The notes: a model not told the origin generated them from the sequence alone. A stretch of 64,000 nt of DNA from CAMDMI01 sp044379485 (GCA_044379485.1 JBIPOE010000011.1:1-64000); one strand, 5' to 3'. Positions 34,858-43,355 are shown, numbered from the stretch's first letter. A program made the numbers and translations.

Positions 34858-36978
34858 ATGCGTCAAATATTTTTAACACTCCTCATTATCAGTAAATTAT
34901 TTCCGGTTTTTGCCCAAAAGCAAGACCTGATTTTTGGTTCAAAAGACAATCTCATGCCTGGAGGTGTCTATTATTATCCTGAGGCCTGGAAAACCCCCCA
35001 ATGGTCCAGGGACATAAAAAAAATGAAAGAACTCGGTTTCGAGTTTGTGCACATGTCTGAATTTGCCTGGGCCCGAATGGAACCAAAGGAGGGCCAGTTT
35101 GATTTTGAGTGGCTGGACATCTGTGTAAAAGAATGCGAAAAGAATGGTTTGAAAGTGGTGCTTTGTACGCCTACACCGTGCCCACCTTCATGGCTCACGG
35201 CCAAACATCCGGAGGTGTTTGTTGTGAATGAAGGTGGCGTGGCATGGAAACACGGGACCCGATTGGCGGTTTCATACACCCATCCCACATATTTGCAATA
35301 TGTGGACAAAATAATAGATGAATTGGCCAAACGCTATGGAAAGAACCCATCTGTGATTGGCTGGCAACTGGACAATGAACCACACTTTGGACCACTTTAC
35401 GACCATTCTGCACATTCCGAAAAGCAGTTTATTGATTATGTAAAGGTAAAATATAAGAACAACCTGGATTCGCTTAATTACCACTGGGCCAGTATGTTTT
35501 GGAGCACAGATGTGAGTGATTGGTCCCATATCCACCTGCCAAATAACAAAAACAAAAGCCTGGAGGCTTCACCACATGCCATGCTGGATTACCAACTTTT
35601 TAATGCAGAAGAATTGGCCAAGGGACTTCGCCACCAGGCCAACAGACTTAGAAAAGGTATTGATCCTAAGCAGTGGATCACCACCAATTTTGCATACAAC
35701 AAGTTTTTGCCCTCTGTGGATCCTTTTTTGAATAAGGGCGATTTAGATTTTGCAAGCCATACCATGTATTTGACTAATACTTATTTGAACTACGCAAAAG
35801 ATAAACTGGCCTACCGACTGGGCTCAGGAATGGAAATCGCGTTTGCACAAGAGCTTACCGAATCGATTTCCGGCCAAACGGGTATTATGGAACTGCAGCC
35901 CGGGCAAATTAATTGGGGTTCCTATAATGCTCAGCCTTACCCAGGTGCGGTGCGTATGTGGGTTTGGCATTCGTTTGGAATGGGTGAAAAATTTGCCTGT
36001 ACCTATCGTTATCGCCAACCTTTGATAGGAGGGGAGCAATACCACAATGGCATAATGGAAACCGATGGCATTACTGTTGCAAGAGGCGGAAAAGAATTTG
36101 TGCAGGCACTTCAGGAAATCAAAAGCCTGAAAAAGGTTCCTGAAAAACCAAACCCCGATCTGGAAGGCAGAAGAACAGCTTTTCTTTGGAAAATGGCAAA
36201 CCTGATGGACATGGAAAATGGCAAGCACACCCAGCAGTGGAATAGCTGGCAACATTTTTTTACCTATTATGAAAATCTGAAAACGATGGGTTGTCCGGTT
36301 ACTTTCTGGCAAGAGTCAGATGAATTTAACCCGAAAACGCATCCTTTTTTGGTGGCTCCTGCTTATCAGTTGATGGATTACAAACTGGTGGCTAAGCTGA
36401 AAAAATATGTAGAATTGGGTGGAAATCTGGTGCTTAGCGTCCGCTCCGGTCAAAAAAATCCATCCGGGCATTTGTGGGAAGGTCAGCTTCAGGCACCAAT
36501 TCTGGATTTGATTGGTGGCAATGTAAAATATGTAGATCAACTGCCTGCGGGTACTTCCGGTAAAATTTCTTTTGATGGAAAAAACCACGATTGGACGGTT
36601 TGGGCTGATATTCTGGAGGTTCAAAACCAACCAGCTTATGGAAGCAAAGCGGAGGTTTGGGGCAAACATGAAGACCAGTTTTTTGCGGGAAGTCCAGCTA
36701 TTTTGCATCGCAGCATTGGTAAAGGTAGCGTAACCTATGTAGGCACCTGGAGCAACGATCAGGAATTGGAACGCTTGGTTTTGAGGAAATTGTACGAAAA
36801 AACCAATGCCAAAATCCTGAATATGCCCAGATATGTGTTTACTGATTTCAGAGATGGATATTGGGTAACGGTAAATTATACTTCAGTTCCAGCCCAGGCA
36901 CCTGTTTCGGCCAATGGAAAAATTGTGTTTGGAAAAATGGAAGTAGGGCCGGGAGAGGTTTGTGTTTGGATGGAGTAG
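34858..36978 (+). CDS. Secreted GH42-family beta-galactosidase
   Basis: A 706-residue glycoside hydrolase of family 42 with a type I signal peptide (hydrophobic residues 4-18, cleavage near VFA-Q). The TIM barrel starts at PGGVYYYPEAW (34-44) with FVHMSEFAWARMEPKEG; the acid/base is E174 in WQLDNEPHFG, and E332 in FAQELTES is the likely nucleophile. A trimer-type Rossmann domain and a small C-terminal beta domain follow. It releases galactose (or arabinose) from oligosaccharides in the periplasm or outside. No SusCD pair or regulator is next to it, so it is not in a standard polysaccharide locus. Confidence 0.9.
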   Translation: MRQIFLTLLIISKLFPVFAQKQDLIFGSKDNLMPGGVYYYPEAWKTPQWSRDIKKMKELGFEFVHMSEFAWARMEPKEGQFDFEWLDICVKECEKNGLKVVLCTPTPCPPSWLTAKHPEVFVVNEGGVAWKHGTRLAVSYTHPTYLQYVDKIIDELAKRYGKNPSVIGWQLDNEPHFGPLYDHSAHSEKQFIDYVKVKYKNNLDSLNYHWASMFWSTDVSDWSHIHLPNNKNKSLEASPHAMLDYQLFNAEELAKGLRHQANRLRKGIDPKQWITTNFAYNKFLPSVDPFLNKGDLDFASHTMYLTNTYLNYAKDKLAYRLGSGMEIAFAQELTESISGQTGIMELQPGQINWGSYNAQPYPGAVRMWVWHSFGMGEKFACTYRYRQPLIGGEQYHNGIMETDGITVARGGKEFVQALQEIKSLKKVPEKPNPDLEGRRTAFLWKMANLMDMENGKHTQQWNSWQHFFTYYENLKTMGCPVTFWQESDEFNPKTHPFLVAPAYQLMDYKLVAKLKKYVELGGNLVLSVRSGQKNPSGHLWEGQLQAPILDLIGGNVKYVDQLPAGTSGKISFDGKNHDWTVWADILEVQNQPAYGSKAEVWGKHEDQFFAGSPAILHRSIGKGSVTYVGTWSNDQELERLVLRKLYEKTNAKILNMPRYVFTDFRDGYWVTVNYTSVPAQAPVSANGKIVFGKMEVGPGEVCVWME

Positions 36979-37280
36979 GCTTCAATAAAATTGAAATAGG
37001 ACCTGCTGAAAAAGTAAACATAAAATTTTTGCAATATTTCATTTCGGATTTTTTGCCGTTATCGGGTCTTTTGCCTCAGTACACACGTTGACCAATAATG
37101 TATAGCAGAGGTTTCCTGAAAAACCTATATTTTGCATTTCAATGGAGTTTTGGTTGGTGTAAAACACAAATAAGTGCTGAAATTATAAAGGAAAAATTAA
37201 TCTTAAACAATATAAGATATTTCTAGTAAAATATAGTTAAAAAGTTCCGCCAAAACATATCTATAACTATATAAAAAAGC

Positions 37281-37511
37281 CATCTTACAATTCTCATAAT
37301 TTATCTTACAATTTTCAGAAACCAATTTACAATTACCTAACACTATTTTACAATTATCAGGAACCATTTTATAATTACCAGAAATCACCTTACAATTGTC
37401 AGTTGTAACAATACAATTGCCTAATAGTATTTTACAATTATCAGGAACCATTTTACAACTGTCAGCAACTATCTTACAATTGTTAAGAGTTGTTTTACAA
37501 TTTGAGAGAGT
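37281..37511. repeat. 21-bp tandem repeat array, 11 copies
   Basis: Eleven uninterrupted 21-bp units with the plus-strand pattern (C/T)AT(C/T)TTACAATT-TCAGGAA(C), several differing at 1-6 positions, plus a partial unit to about 37525. Read on the minus strand the unit gives seven codons with the pattern NCKxxxx, so an open frame of 151 codons (37203-37658) crosses it. That frame's first 45 codons are antisense to a caspase gene remnant, so I treat it as non-coding. Adjacent units vary too much for a CRISPR and there are no constant-length unique spacers. Confidence 0.88.
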
Positions 37512-37584
37512 AATTTTACTTATGCCAGAAAGGATTTTTCCTTTTAAATGATTTGTTTTATGATTGATACCGTTCTTCTCAAAT

Positions 37585-37869
37585 GTTAAAGAAGGTATGG
37601 ATGAATCTGCAGCTGTGTTTGCTGCCAGTTCGGCCAATGAAAAATCGAAGGAAACCAATATGTTGGGCGGTGGTCATGGCGTTTTTACCCACTTTTTGGT
37701 TTAGGGGCTAAAAGGCGCAGCGGACAAAGACAAAAATGGTCTGGTAACCCTTCGGGAGGCTCACGAATATACCTACAGAAAAGTATCTGACTTTACAGAT
37801 GGCAAACAACATCCTGAACTAAAAGGGAAGTTTGTTGATTATTTGCCTTTGGGTGTGGTGAGGAAGTAA
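37585..37869 (+). pseudogene. Caspase-like peptidase (C14) gene remnant, C-terminal part
   Basis: The last 95 codons of a bacterial caspase/metacaspase-like gene: VKEGMDESAAVFAASSANEKS, then MLGGGHGVFTHFLV, an in-frame TAG (37702-37704), then GLKGAADKDKNGLVTLREA, HPELKGKF and LPLGVVRK before a normal TAA. GGGHGVFT and the GAADKDKNG--T-REA stretch are typical of the family's C-terminal region. The catalytic His/Cys part is gone and is replaced upstream by the 21-bp array. The likely ancestral residue at the stop is Gln or Lys. Its tail recurs at 38636-38682. Confidence 0.75.
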
Positions 37870-37874
37870 GGGTT
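37828..37874 (+). repeat. Direct repeat, left copy (caspase gene tail)
   Basis: A 47-bp stretch covering the last 14 codons of the caspase remnant and 5 bases after it. It matches 38636-38682 at 43 of 47 positions. The two copies flank the toxin/antitoxin pair. Confidence 0.88.
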
Positions 37875-37959
37875 TTGATTAAGATTCTTTTCTTAAAATC
37901 TAATATAATTTTTGTCAAATTGTTGTACAATCGGACAACCATGATTAACTTTGAAGCCC

Positions 37960-38304
37960 ATGAGTAAGGTAAAGCTAAGAACTGTAATTTTATATAAAAG
38001 CTACTTTTCTGACTTCTATAAAACCCTGAATCAGAAAGTAAAAGATAAAATTTTATGAACCTTCAAAATCATAGAAACCCAAAAACAAATTCCTGCTGAA
38101 TATTTAAAACATATAGAAGGAACGGAGGGACTTTATGAAATGAGAGTGCAACAAGGCAGCAATATTTTCCGCGTTTTTTGTTTTTTTGATGAAGGGAAAA
38201 TTATTGTTTTAGCAAATGGTTTTCAAAAGAAAACCCAAAAGACACCAAATTCTGAAATTGAAAAAGCATTGAAAATCAAAAGGGAATATGAAGCAGAAAA
38301 ATAA
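37960..38304 (+). pseudogene. RelE/HigB-type toxin gene with a stop mutation
   Basis: A 114-codon frame for a RelE/HigB-like mRNA interferase toxin. Translation from the ATG at 37960 gives VILYKSYFSDFYKTLNQKVKDKIL, then TGA (38056-38058), then TFKIIETQKQIPAEYLKHIEGTEGLYEMRV, the strand NIFRVFCFF and the C-terminal helix to a TAA at 38302-38304. Homologues have Trp at the stop (ILWTF), so TGG to TGA is the simplest change. The rest of the frame is undamaged, which points to a recent loss. It overlaps the antitoxin gene by 17 bp. Confidence 0.83.
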
Positions 38305-38590
38305 TTTAAAAACATTGGACCAATTTGTGGATGAACAATATGGCCCCAATGGAACTTCCAAACGTGACAAATTTGAAAAAGGATACGAAGAATTTAAACT
38401 CGGTTTCATCCTTCAACAAGCACGCATTGAAAAAGGCTTAACTCAGGAAGAACTCGCTGAAAAATGTGGGACAAATAAGGGTTATATATCCAAGATAGAA
38501 AACAACCTAAAAGAAGTCCGGATTTCTACCCTTCGAAAAATAGTGGAACTAGGGCTTGGAGGTCACCTGGAACTGTCTATCAAGCTTTAA
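38288..38590 (+). CDS. XRE/HigA-type antitoxin
   Basis: A 100-residue helix-turn-helix protein of the XRE family. The DNA-binding part is LGFILQQARIEKGLTQEELAEKCGTNKGYISKIENN (about 40-75), followed by a short dimerisation strand LGGHLELSIKL. It overlaps the end of the toxin frame by 17 bp, the usual order for HigBA-like modules (toxin first). The antitoxin is intact while the toxin is broken, so it may now act as a solitary regulator, or be able to neutralise related toxins. Confidence 0.88.
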   Translation: MKQKNNLKTLDQFVDEQYGPNGTSKRDKFEKGYEEFKLGFILQQARIEKGLTQEELAEKCGTNKGYISKIENNLKEVRISTLRKIVELGLGGHLELSIKL

Positions 38591-38635
38591 CGAATTTTCT
38601 TTGACTAAAGATATTCAAAAGTCTGGCCGAAAGTA

Positions 38636-38682
38636 AAGTTTATGGATTATTTGCCTTTGGGTGTGGTGAAAAAGTAAGGGTT
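38636..38682 (+). repeat. Direct repeat, right copy (second caspase tail)
   Basis: A 47-bp copy of the caspase gene tail, encoding DYLPLGVVKK and a stop in the same frame as the left copy, 43 of 47 positions identical. No other caspase sequence precedes it; the toxin/antitoxin pair lies between the copies. Confidence 0.88.
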
Positions 38683-38764
38683 AAACAACCGGAAAGTGGC
38701 CTCGTTTTTCCTGCATTTTTTGCCCCTTCCCATTCAATTTGATAATCTTGCAGTTCTAAAAATT

Positions 38765-39499
38765 ATGAAGGACTATTACATCTTAGATTCGGAGGTTGTT
38801 TATCTGGACAATCATTTGATGGTAATCAACAAGCCACCAGGGGTTTTGGCGCAAACTGACAAGGATGGAAACCGTTCTATTGAAGATGCTGCAAAAGATT
38901 GGTTGGCGCATAAATTTAACAAACCAGGGAATGTTTTTGCCACCACTACGCATAGGTTGGATAGACCGGTTGGTGGTTTGGTTATCATCGCACGAACTTC
39001 AAAGGCTTTAGTCCGGATGAATGAGATTTTTTCCCAAAGGCGTATTCAGAAAATTTACCTGGCCATTGTGGGTGGAAAACCTGAACAGGAATTGCACCTG
39101 CGCCATTGGATCAAAAAAAATGAAGTTACCAACAAAGTTTGGACCTACACATACGAAAGAGGAGATGCAAAACAAGCAGATTTGAAATACTGGTTTTTGT
39201 CGCAAGACAGAGATCATTCTTTGCTGATGGTGAGATTATTTACTGGCCGTCACCACCAGATCAGGGCTCAATTGGCCTTGCATGGCACTGCCATTGCCGG
39301 CGATTTAAAATATGGTAGCAAATCGCCTTTGAGCACCAATCCGCTCCTGTTCTCTTATGCTACGCGTTTTGAGCATCCGGTTTTAAAAGAAATCATCACC
39401 ATAAAAGCGCCTTTCCCAAATGATGAGGTTTGGAGAGGTTTTCCGGAGCCTGATGAGGAAACCTTGGAGCGTGCATTTTCAGCAAGGTTGGAATCCTAG
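38765..39499 (+). CDS. RluA-family pseudouridine synthase
   Basis: A 244-residue pseudouridine synthase that isomerises uridines in rRNA or tRNA. The catalytic motif is TTHRLDRPVGGLVIIA (catalytic Asp in RLDRPVGG); the N-terminal NHLMVINKPPGVLAQ and the C-terminal LFTGRHHQIRAQLALHGTAIAGDLKYG are family-typical. No S4 domain is present. The start is set at the ATG 38765 (MKDYYILDSE); an upstream ATG at 38696 would add 23 unrelated residues that overlap nothing. Target site unknown. Its last 4 bases overlap the convergent bshC gene. Confidence 0.9.
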   Translation: MKDYYILDSEVVYLDNHLMVINKPPGVLAQTDKDGNRSIEDAAKDWLAHKFNKPGNVFATTTHRLDRPVGGLVIIARTSKALVRMNEIFSQRRIQKIYLAIVGGKPEQELHLRHWIKKNEVTNKVWTYTYERGDAKQADLKYWFLSQDRDHSLLMVRLFTGRHHQIRAQLALHGTAIAGDLKYGSKSPLSTNPLLFSYATRFEHPVLKEIITIKAPFPNDEVWRGFPEPDEETLERAFSARLES

Positions 39500-41046
39500 A
39501 CTTTTTCCTGAAGTATCGTAAATCTGAAATCCATTGGAGAAATGGAATCATATATCTGTGCAATCCAGTCTGGGTTTAAAACCAGAAAAGAAATCCAGCT
39601 TTCGGTCCTTTCCTGAAGATTTCCACCTGGAAAAAGCTTAGAAATGAGGCCATTAATTTGATTGATTTGGGTTTCGTTTTTCTGCTCCGCCGCTTTTTGA
39701 ACTCTTTTTTCAAGTCCATCCACCATCTTTTCAATTTTGGATAACTCGGCTGCCAGACTTGGCTTTAAGGTTTGGTCCACAGAAGCCGCCCAATTTAATA
39801 ATTCCGCATACACATTTTCCAATTCAGGCCTTTGCCATTCATTTTGGATTAGGTCTTTTTTGATTTCATGGCTTTCCTTAAACAAGTCAGAAAGGCTTAA
39901 ACCGAGTTTTTCTATCTTTTTTGATTGCGAAGCCGAAATGTATAGGGCTGAAAATCTTGGTATTAACAATGGGAATGGTGTTTTTCCTTTTTCAAAGACT
40001 GAACCCAGTTGCATCCAATAGGCCAGTTCTGCCGGACCACCCACAAAAGCAAGGTCTGGTAAAAGAATCTGAGAATACAAAGGTCGGAGCGCCACATTCG
40101 GACTTAATTTTTCAGGATTCTTCGTAAAGAAATCCAATGCCTCAATTTTAGTCCAGGTATATTTTCCATCAATGGTCCGTATGAAATCATTTTCCGACTC
40201 CAGGCGCAACCGCTCATCTCCATTCAAATAAAACAAGTTGATGGGCCTCGCATGGATTTGCGGCTTGTAGGCAAGCGTTTCCAGCGCATTTGACTTATAG
40301 ATAACCTCCTTTTCCACCCAAGGCTCCATAAGTTCTTGTAATATGGATTTTTGGAAAGCTGCCTTCAGATCAGCATCGTCTGCATCTAGCGTCAAAAGGC
40401 CAAGGTTTCCAAAAACTTTTTGAATCCATTCTCTGGTTGATTCTGTCAGGGTTTTTTCGGACGAATAAACTGCTGACATCCATTCAGGAAAGTCTTTCAG
40501 AAGTTGAAGTTGTTCAGCAATACCTTCTCCTTTCATTCGACCTACAGCGCCCGATTGGCTTACCTGAACTTTTACCTGGGTTGCAAAAAAATTAAAGCTG
40601 GAAACTTCTTCCAAATCATGATCTTCAGTAGCCAGCCAGTGGATGGGCACAAAATTGTATGTTGGAAAACTATTTTTAAGCTCCTCAGCTAATTTTATAA
40701 CCGTTAAAATCTTGTAAACCACATACACTGGTCCTCCTGCAATGTTTAGCTGATGGCCGCAGGAAACGGAAAAGGTGTTTTCGTTTTCAAGATTTTTAAG
40801 ATGAATATTCTGTTTTTCAGTTAGTTGGGTGTTATTGTATTGATCTCTCAATTTTTGCACTAAGAGCGATCTTGTAGTTTGGTTGTAGCTTTCTTTTTTG
40901 CTAACAATTTGATTGCTAAATGATTCGCGGTTAGGGAAATCAGAAACGAAGTTCTTTAACTTTGGGTCCGACTCAGCAAAATCTGATAGAAGTGATGAAA
41001 AGTATTTGAGTTCACTATATTTTCGATTGTTGATTTCTAAACCCAT
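39496..41046 (-). CDS. bshC: Bacillithiol biosynthesis cysteine-adding enzyme BshC
   Basis: A 516-residue BshC, which adds cysteine to GlcN-malate in the final step of bacillithiol synthesis. Visible are the Rossmann-like core with CGHQLNIAGGPVYVVYKILTVIKLAEEL, the VPIHWLATEDHDLEEV motif (a hallmark), ALRPLYSQILLPDLAFVGGPAELAYW and a coiled-coil C-terminal half. The start is placed at the Met at 41046 (MGLEINNRK), since the 13 upstream residues are not family-like. bshA and bshB are not in the window, which is normal as these genes are often scattered. Full length. Confidence 0.9.
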   Translation of the reverse strand: MGLEINNRKYSELKYFSSLLSDFAESDPKLKNFVSDFPNRESFSNQIVSKKESYNQTTRSLLVQKLRDQYNNTQLTEKQNIHLKNLENENTFSVSCGHQLNIAGGPVYVVYKILTVIKLAEELKNSFPTYNFVPIHWLATEDHDLEEVSSFNFFATQVKVQVSQSGAVGRMKGEGIAEQLQLLKDFPEWMSAVYSSEKTLTESTREWIQKVFGNLGLLTLDADDADLKAAFQKSILQELMEPWVEKEVIYKSNALETLAYKPQIHARPINLFYLNGDERLRLESENDFIRTIDGKYTWTKIEALDFFTKNPEKLSPNVALRPLYSQILLPDLAFVGGPAELAYWMQLGSVFEKGKTPFPLLIPRFSALYISASQSKKIEKLGLSLSDLFKESHEIKKDLIQNEWQRPELENVYAELLNWAASVDQTLKPSLAAELSKIEKMVDGLEKRVQKAAEQKNETQINQINGLISKLFPGGNLQERTESWISFLVLNPDWIAQIYDSISPMDFRFTILQEKV

Positions 41047-41179
41047 TTTATTTTTTGAATGCCTCAAAACTAAGGCAAATGCCATGCTGAAAATTCAAAA
41101 ACCTGTTTTTTTGTCTGGATTTTATGCACACATCAACCTTTGAACTTTGGAATTTACCTTTTATGCCAGCAAATAGCAT

Positions 41180-41686
41180 ATGAGTATCAGAATTTCTTAC
41201 GTCATGAGCTTAGGTTTGACTTCTGCTGCCTTACTTTGGGTTTTAGTTTTCATCCCATTTTTGTTGCGCCTCATCTCAAATTTTTCTTTTCTGTTGATTA
41301 TCTGCCTTGCTGGGCTTCAGTTTTCCTGTAGCAGCCAAAAGGAGAAACAAAAGAAAGATGCCTTTAAATTTAGCTCCACAACAGATTTTTACAATGCTGA
41401 AAAGTTTGAAGGCTTTGAAAAGAAGCGGTATAAATACCTGTACGCCTATAACATGAGAAAAGTCTTATACGGCAACCAATGTGTAAACGAGGTTACCAGA
41501 AAGTTTGGCTATGAGTACATTCCGGCTTTTGACAATGCCGAAGAGCCGAGGAATGACCTCCAGATTTGGGTCCATAACTTTTTTACCAAAATGGGAATTA
41601 CCTTTCGCCATGGCCCTTTTTGGAATCGAAAAGTTAAAAAGAGGATAAAATACTGCGCAGAGAGCTCAGGTGATTTTAATGGTTAG
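41180..41686 (+). CDS. Putative lipoprotein of unknown function
   Basis: A protein of at most 168 residues whose N-terminal third is hydrophobic and ends in the lipobox LQFSC. The ATG at 41180 gives an unusually long 50-residue leader; a TTG at 41264 would give a normal lipoprotein signal (RLISNFSFLLIICLAGLQFSC region), and I favour it. The mature part (about 117 residues) is basic, with YKYLYAYNMRKVLYGNQC and WVHNFFTKMGITFRHGP; I do not recognise the family. Followed by a strong terminator. Confidence 0.6.
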   Translation: MSIRISYVMSLGLTSAALLWVLVFIPFLLRLISNFSFLLIICLAGLQFSCSSQKEKQKKDAFKFSSTTDFYNAEKFEGFEKKRYKYLYAYNMRKVLYGNQCVNEVTRKFGYEYIPAFDNAEEPRNDLQIWVHNFFTKMGITFRHGPFWNRKVKKRIKYCAESSGDFNG

Positions 41687-41716
41687 GGCTTACATTAAAT
41701 AATTTAGCACAAAAAA

Positions 41717-41739
41717 AAGCCACGTCAAAAACGTGGCTT
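41717..41739 (-). terminator. Intrinsic terminator between two convergent lipoprotein genes
   Basis: Perfect 9-bp stem AAGCCACGT/ACGTGGCTT with a 5-base loop; on the minus strand it is followed by TTTTTTTT, 25 bp after the small lipoprotein stop. It may also end the plus-strand gene. Confidence 0.85.
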
Positions 41740-41763
41740 AATTATTTTAAGATTCAAAGATTC

Positions 41764-41967
41764 TTAGTGAGCAGCAGGTGCAGCAGCAGCTGAATCAACA
41801 GTAGCAGCAGCTGAATCCATTGGAGCAACAGCAGCAGTGTCCATTACAGTTTCTGTAGTAGCTTCTACAGCTGTAGTATCAGCAGCAGCTTCTTCTTTTT
41901 TCTCACCACCGCAAGAATATAGAGACAATGTACCAGCAACCATTAACAACGCGAATAACTTTTTCAT
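41764..41967 (-). CDS. Small Ala/Thr/Glu-rich lipoprotein
   Basis: A 67-residue lipoprotein: MKKLFALLMVAGTLSLYSC signal with lipobox LYSC, then a low-complexity tail of Ala, Asp, Glu, Thr, Val and Ser (EEAAADTTAV, AAATVDSAAAAPAAH). Such short, highly acidic lipoproteins are abundant in Bacteroidota; function unknown. The start is ATG 41967, which gives a proper signal; longer frames upstream are not supported. It has its own promoter (42007-42037) and terminator, so it is a well-defined monocistronic unit. Confidence 0.82.
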   Translation of the reverse strand: MKKLFALLMVAGTLSLYSCGGEKKEEAAADTTAVEATTETVMDTAAVAPMDSAAATVDSAAAAPAAH

Positions 41968-42006
41968 TTTTTGTTTTTTAATTGATTCTTTTAAAAATTT
42001 TGGATG

Positions 42007-42037
42007 CAAAAGTATGTCCTGTTTCGAATTTCGCAAA
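42007..42037 (-). promoter_or_regulatory. Bacteroidota-type promoter of the small lipoprotein gene
   Basis: On the minus strand: TTTG (-33), 19 bases, TACTTTTG (-7, exact match to TAnnTTTG). The start would fall near 42000, giving a leader of about 33 bases. This is the best promoter match seen in the window. Confidence 0.78.
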
Positions 42038-42044
42038 AAAACTA

Positions 42045-43355
42045 TCACTTTTTTCTGAAAAATATATTTAAAGGTACGCCTTCGAGGTCAAAATGCTCCC
42101 TCATTTTGTTCTCTAAATAGCGTTGATAAGGCTCCTTGATATACTGTGGTAAATTGCAAAAAAACGCGAATGAAGGCGTGTAGGTGGGTAATTGCATGAT
42201 AAATTTGATGCTGATTGTTTTGCCTTTACTGCTTGGTGGAGCAAGCTTTGCTATCTCAGGCAATATTTTATCATTTAATTCAGAAGTTGGTATTTTTCGG
42301 GTCCGATTTTCGAAAACATGGATCGCTTTTTCAATTGCCTGGTAAACGCGTTGCTTTTCATGGACCGAAACAAACAGGATGGGCGTGTAGTCAATTGGTG
42401 CCAAACGCTGCCTGATATCGTCTTCAAATTTCTTTGCGGAGTTGCTGTCTTTTTCAACAGCGTCCCATTTATTTACAAGAATTACAATTCCCTTTCTCTT
42501 CTTTTCAGCCAATGCAATAATGGCCACATCCTGCGACTCCAGGCCTCGGGTGGCGTCCAACATGATAATGCATACATCAGAGTTTTCCAGCGACTGGAGG
42601 GATCTTAAAACTGAGTAAAACTCAATCTGGTGGTCCTTCAATTTTGTTTTCCTTCGGATACCGGCTGTGTCGGTCAAAATAAACTCTTTTCCAAAGGCAT
42701 TATAATGCGTGTCGATTGAATCTCTTGTGGTTCCGGCAACATCAGTAACGATGTTTCGTCTTTCGCCCAATAGTAGGTTTATAAAGCTTGATTTACCAAC
42801 ATTTGGCCTTCCTAATACAGAAATTCTTGGAATACCCTCATACGGATCTTCTACGCCCGGATCTTCGAAATGGCTGACCACAGCATCCAGCAACTCGCCT
42901 GTTCCATTGCCAGTTTGGGAGGAAATAGGATAAAGCTCGCCCAATCCCATTCCGTAAAACTCACCTGCAAGGTGGGCTTTGTCATGCGTATCGGCTTTGT
43001 TTACAGCGATATAGATTGGTTTTTTTGTCCGCCTTAACAGATTTCCAAAATCTTCGTCAAAGCCTGTTAAACCATCATTTACATCCACCATAAAGATGAT
43101 TACATCACATTCCTGAATGGCCATATCTACCTGATCGCGGATGGCTTCTTCGAAAATATCTTCAGAACCAACCACATAGCCTCCAGTATCTATAATGGTA
43201 AAAAATTTCCCGTTCCACTCTGTGAATCCATAATGTCGATCTCGGGTTACACCGGATTCGTTGTCCATGATGGCTTTTCGGGCACCAACCATACGGTTGA
43301 AAAATGTGGATTTGCCCACATTGGGTCGGCCAACAATGGCCACAATATTGTTCAT
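42045..43355 (-). CDS. der: Ribosome biogenesis GTPase Der (EngA)
   Basis: A 436-residue double-GTPase needed for 50S ribosome assembly. Two complete G domains are visible: GRPNVGKSTFFN (P-loop 1), DTGGYV, NKAD and GRPNVGKSSFINLL (P-loop 2), DTAGIRRK, NKWD; then the C-terminal KH-like domain ending PLNIFFRKK. Length is normal for the family. It is a single gene; no operon partner is seen. Confidence 0.97.
   Translation of the reverse strand: MNNIVAIVGRPNVGKSTFFNRMVGARKAIMDNESGVTRDRHYGFTEWNGKFFTIIDTGGYVVGSEDIFEEAIRDQVDMAIQECDVIIFMVDVNDGLTGFDEDFGNLLRRTKKPIYIAVNKADTHDKAHLAGEFYGMGLGELYPISSQTGNGTGELLDAVVSHFEDPGVEDPYEGIPRISVLGRPNVGKSSFINLLLGERRNIVTDVAGTTRDSIDTHYNAFGKEFILTDTAGIRRKTKLKDHQIEFYSVLRSLQSLENSDVCIIMLDATRGLESQDVAIIALAEKKRKGIVILVNKWDAVEKDSNSAKKFEDDIRQRLAPIDYTPILFVSVHEKQRVYQAIEKAIHVFENRTRKIPTSELNDKILPEIAKLAPPSSKGKTISIKFIMQLPTYTPSFAFFCNLPQYIKEPYQRYLENKMREHFDLEGVPLNIFFRKK

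Noticed and set aside
35824..36312. A 162-codon minus-strand frame inside the beta-galactosidase gene.
   Set aside because: It is antisense to a complete GH42 enzyme with catalytic residues in place, and its translation has no signal or family pattern.
37281..37511. CRISPR array.
   Set aside because: Units are contiguous with no spacers of constant length, copies vary at many positions, and no cas gene is in the window.
37203..37658. A 151-codon minus-strand frame through the 21-bp array, encoding NCK heptads.
   Set aside because: Its start lies antisense within the caspase gene remnant and its body is the tandem repeat, whose length is a multiple of three, so an open frame is expected by chance. 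Kept as a repeat and as a finding, not as a gene.
18214..38058. Stop-codon reassignment or programmed read-through as the reason for the internal stops.
   Set aside because: All three stop codons are affected (TAA, TAG, TGA), each is also used as a normal stop in intact genes here, and one site is a frameshift instead. Ordinary gene decay explains all.
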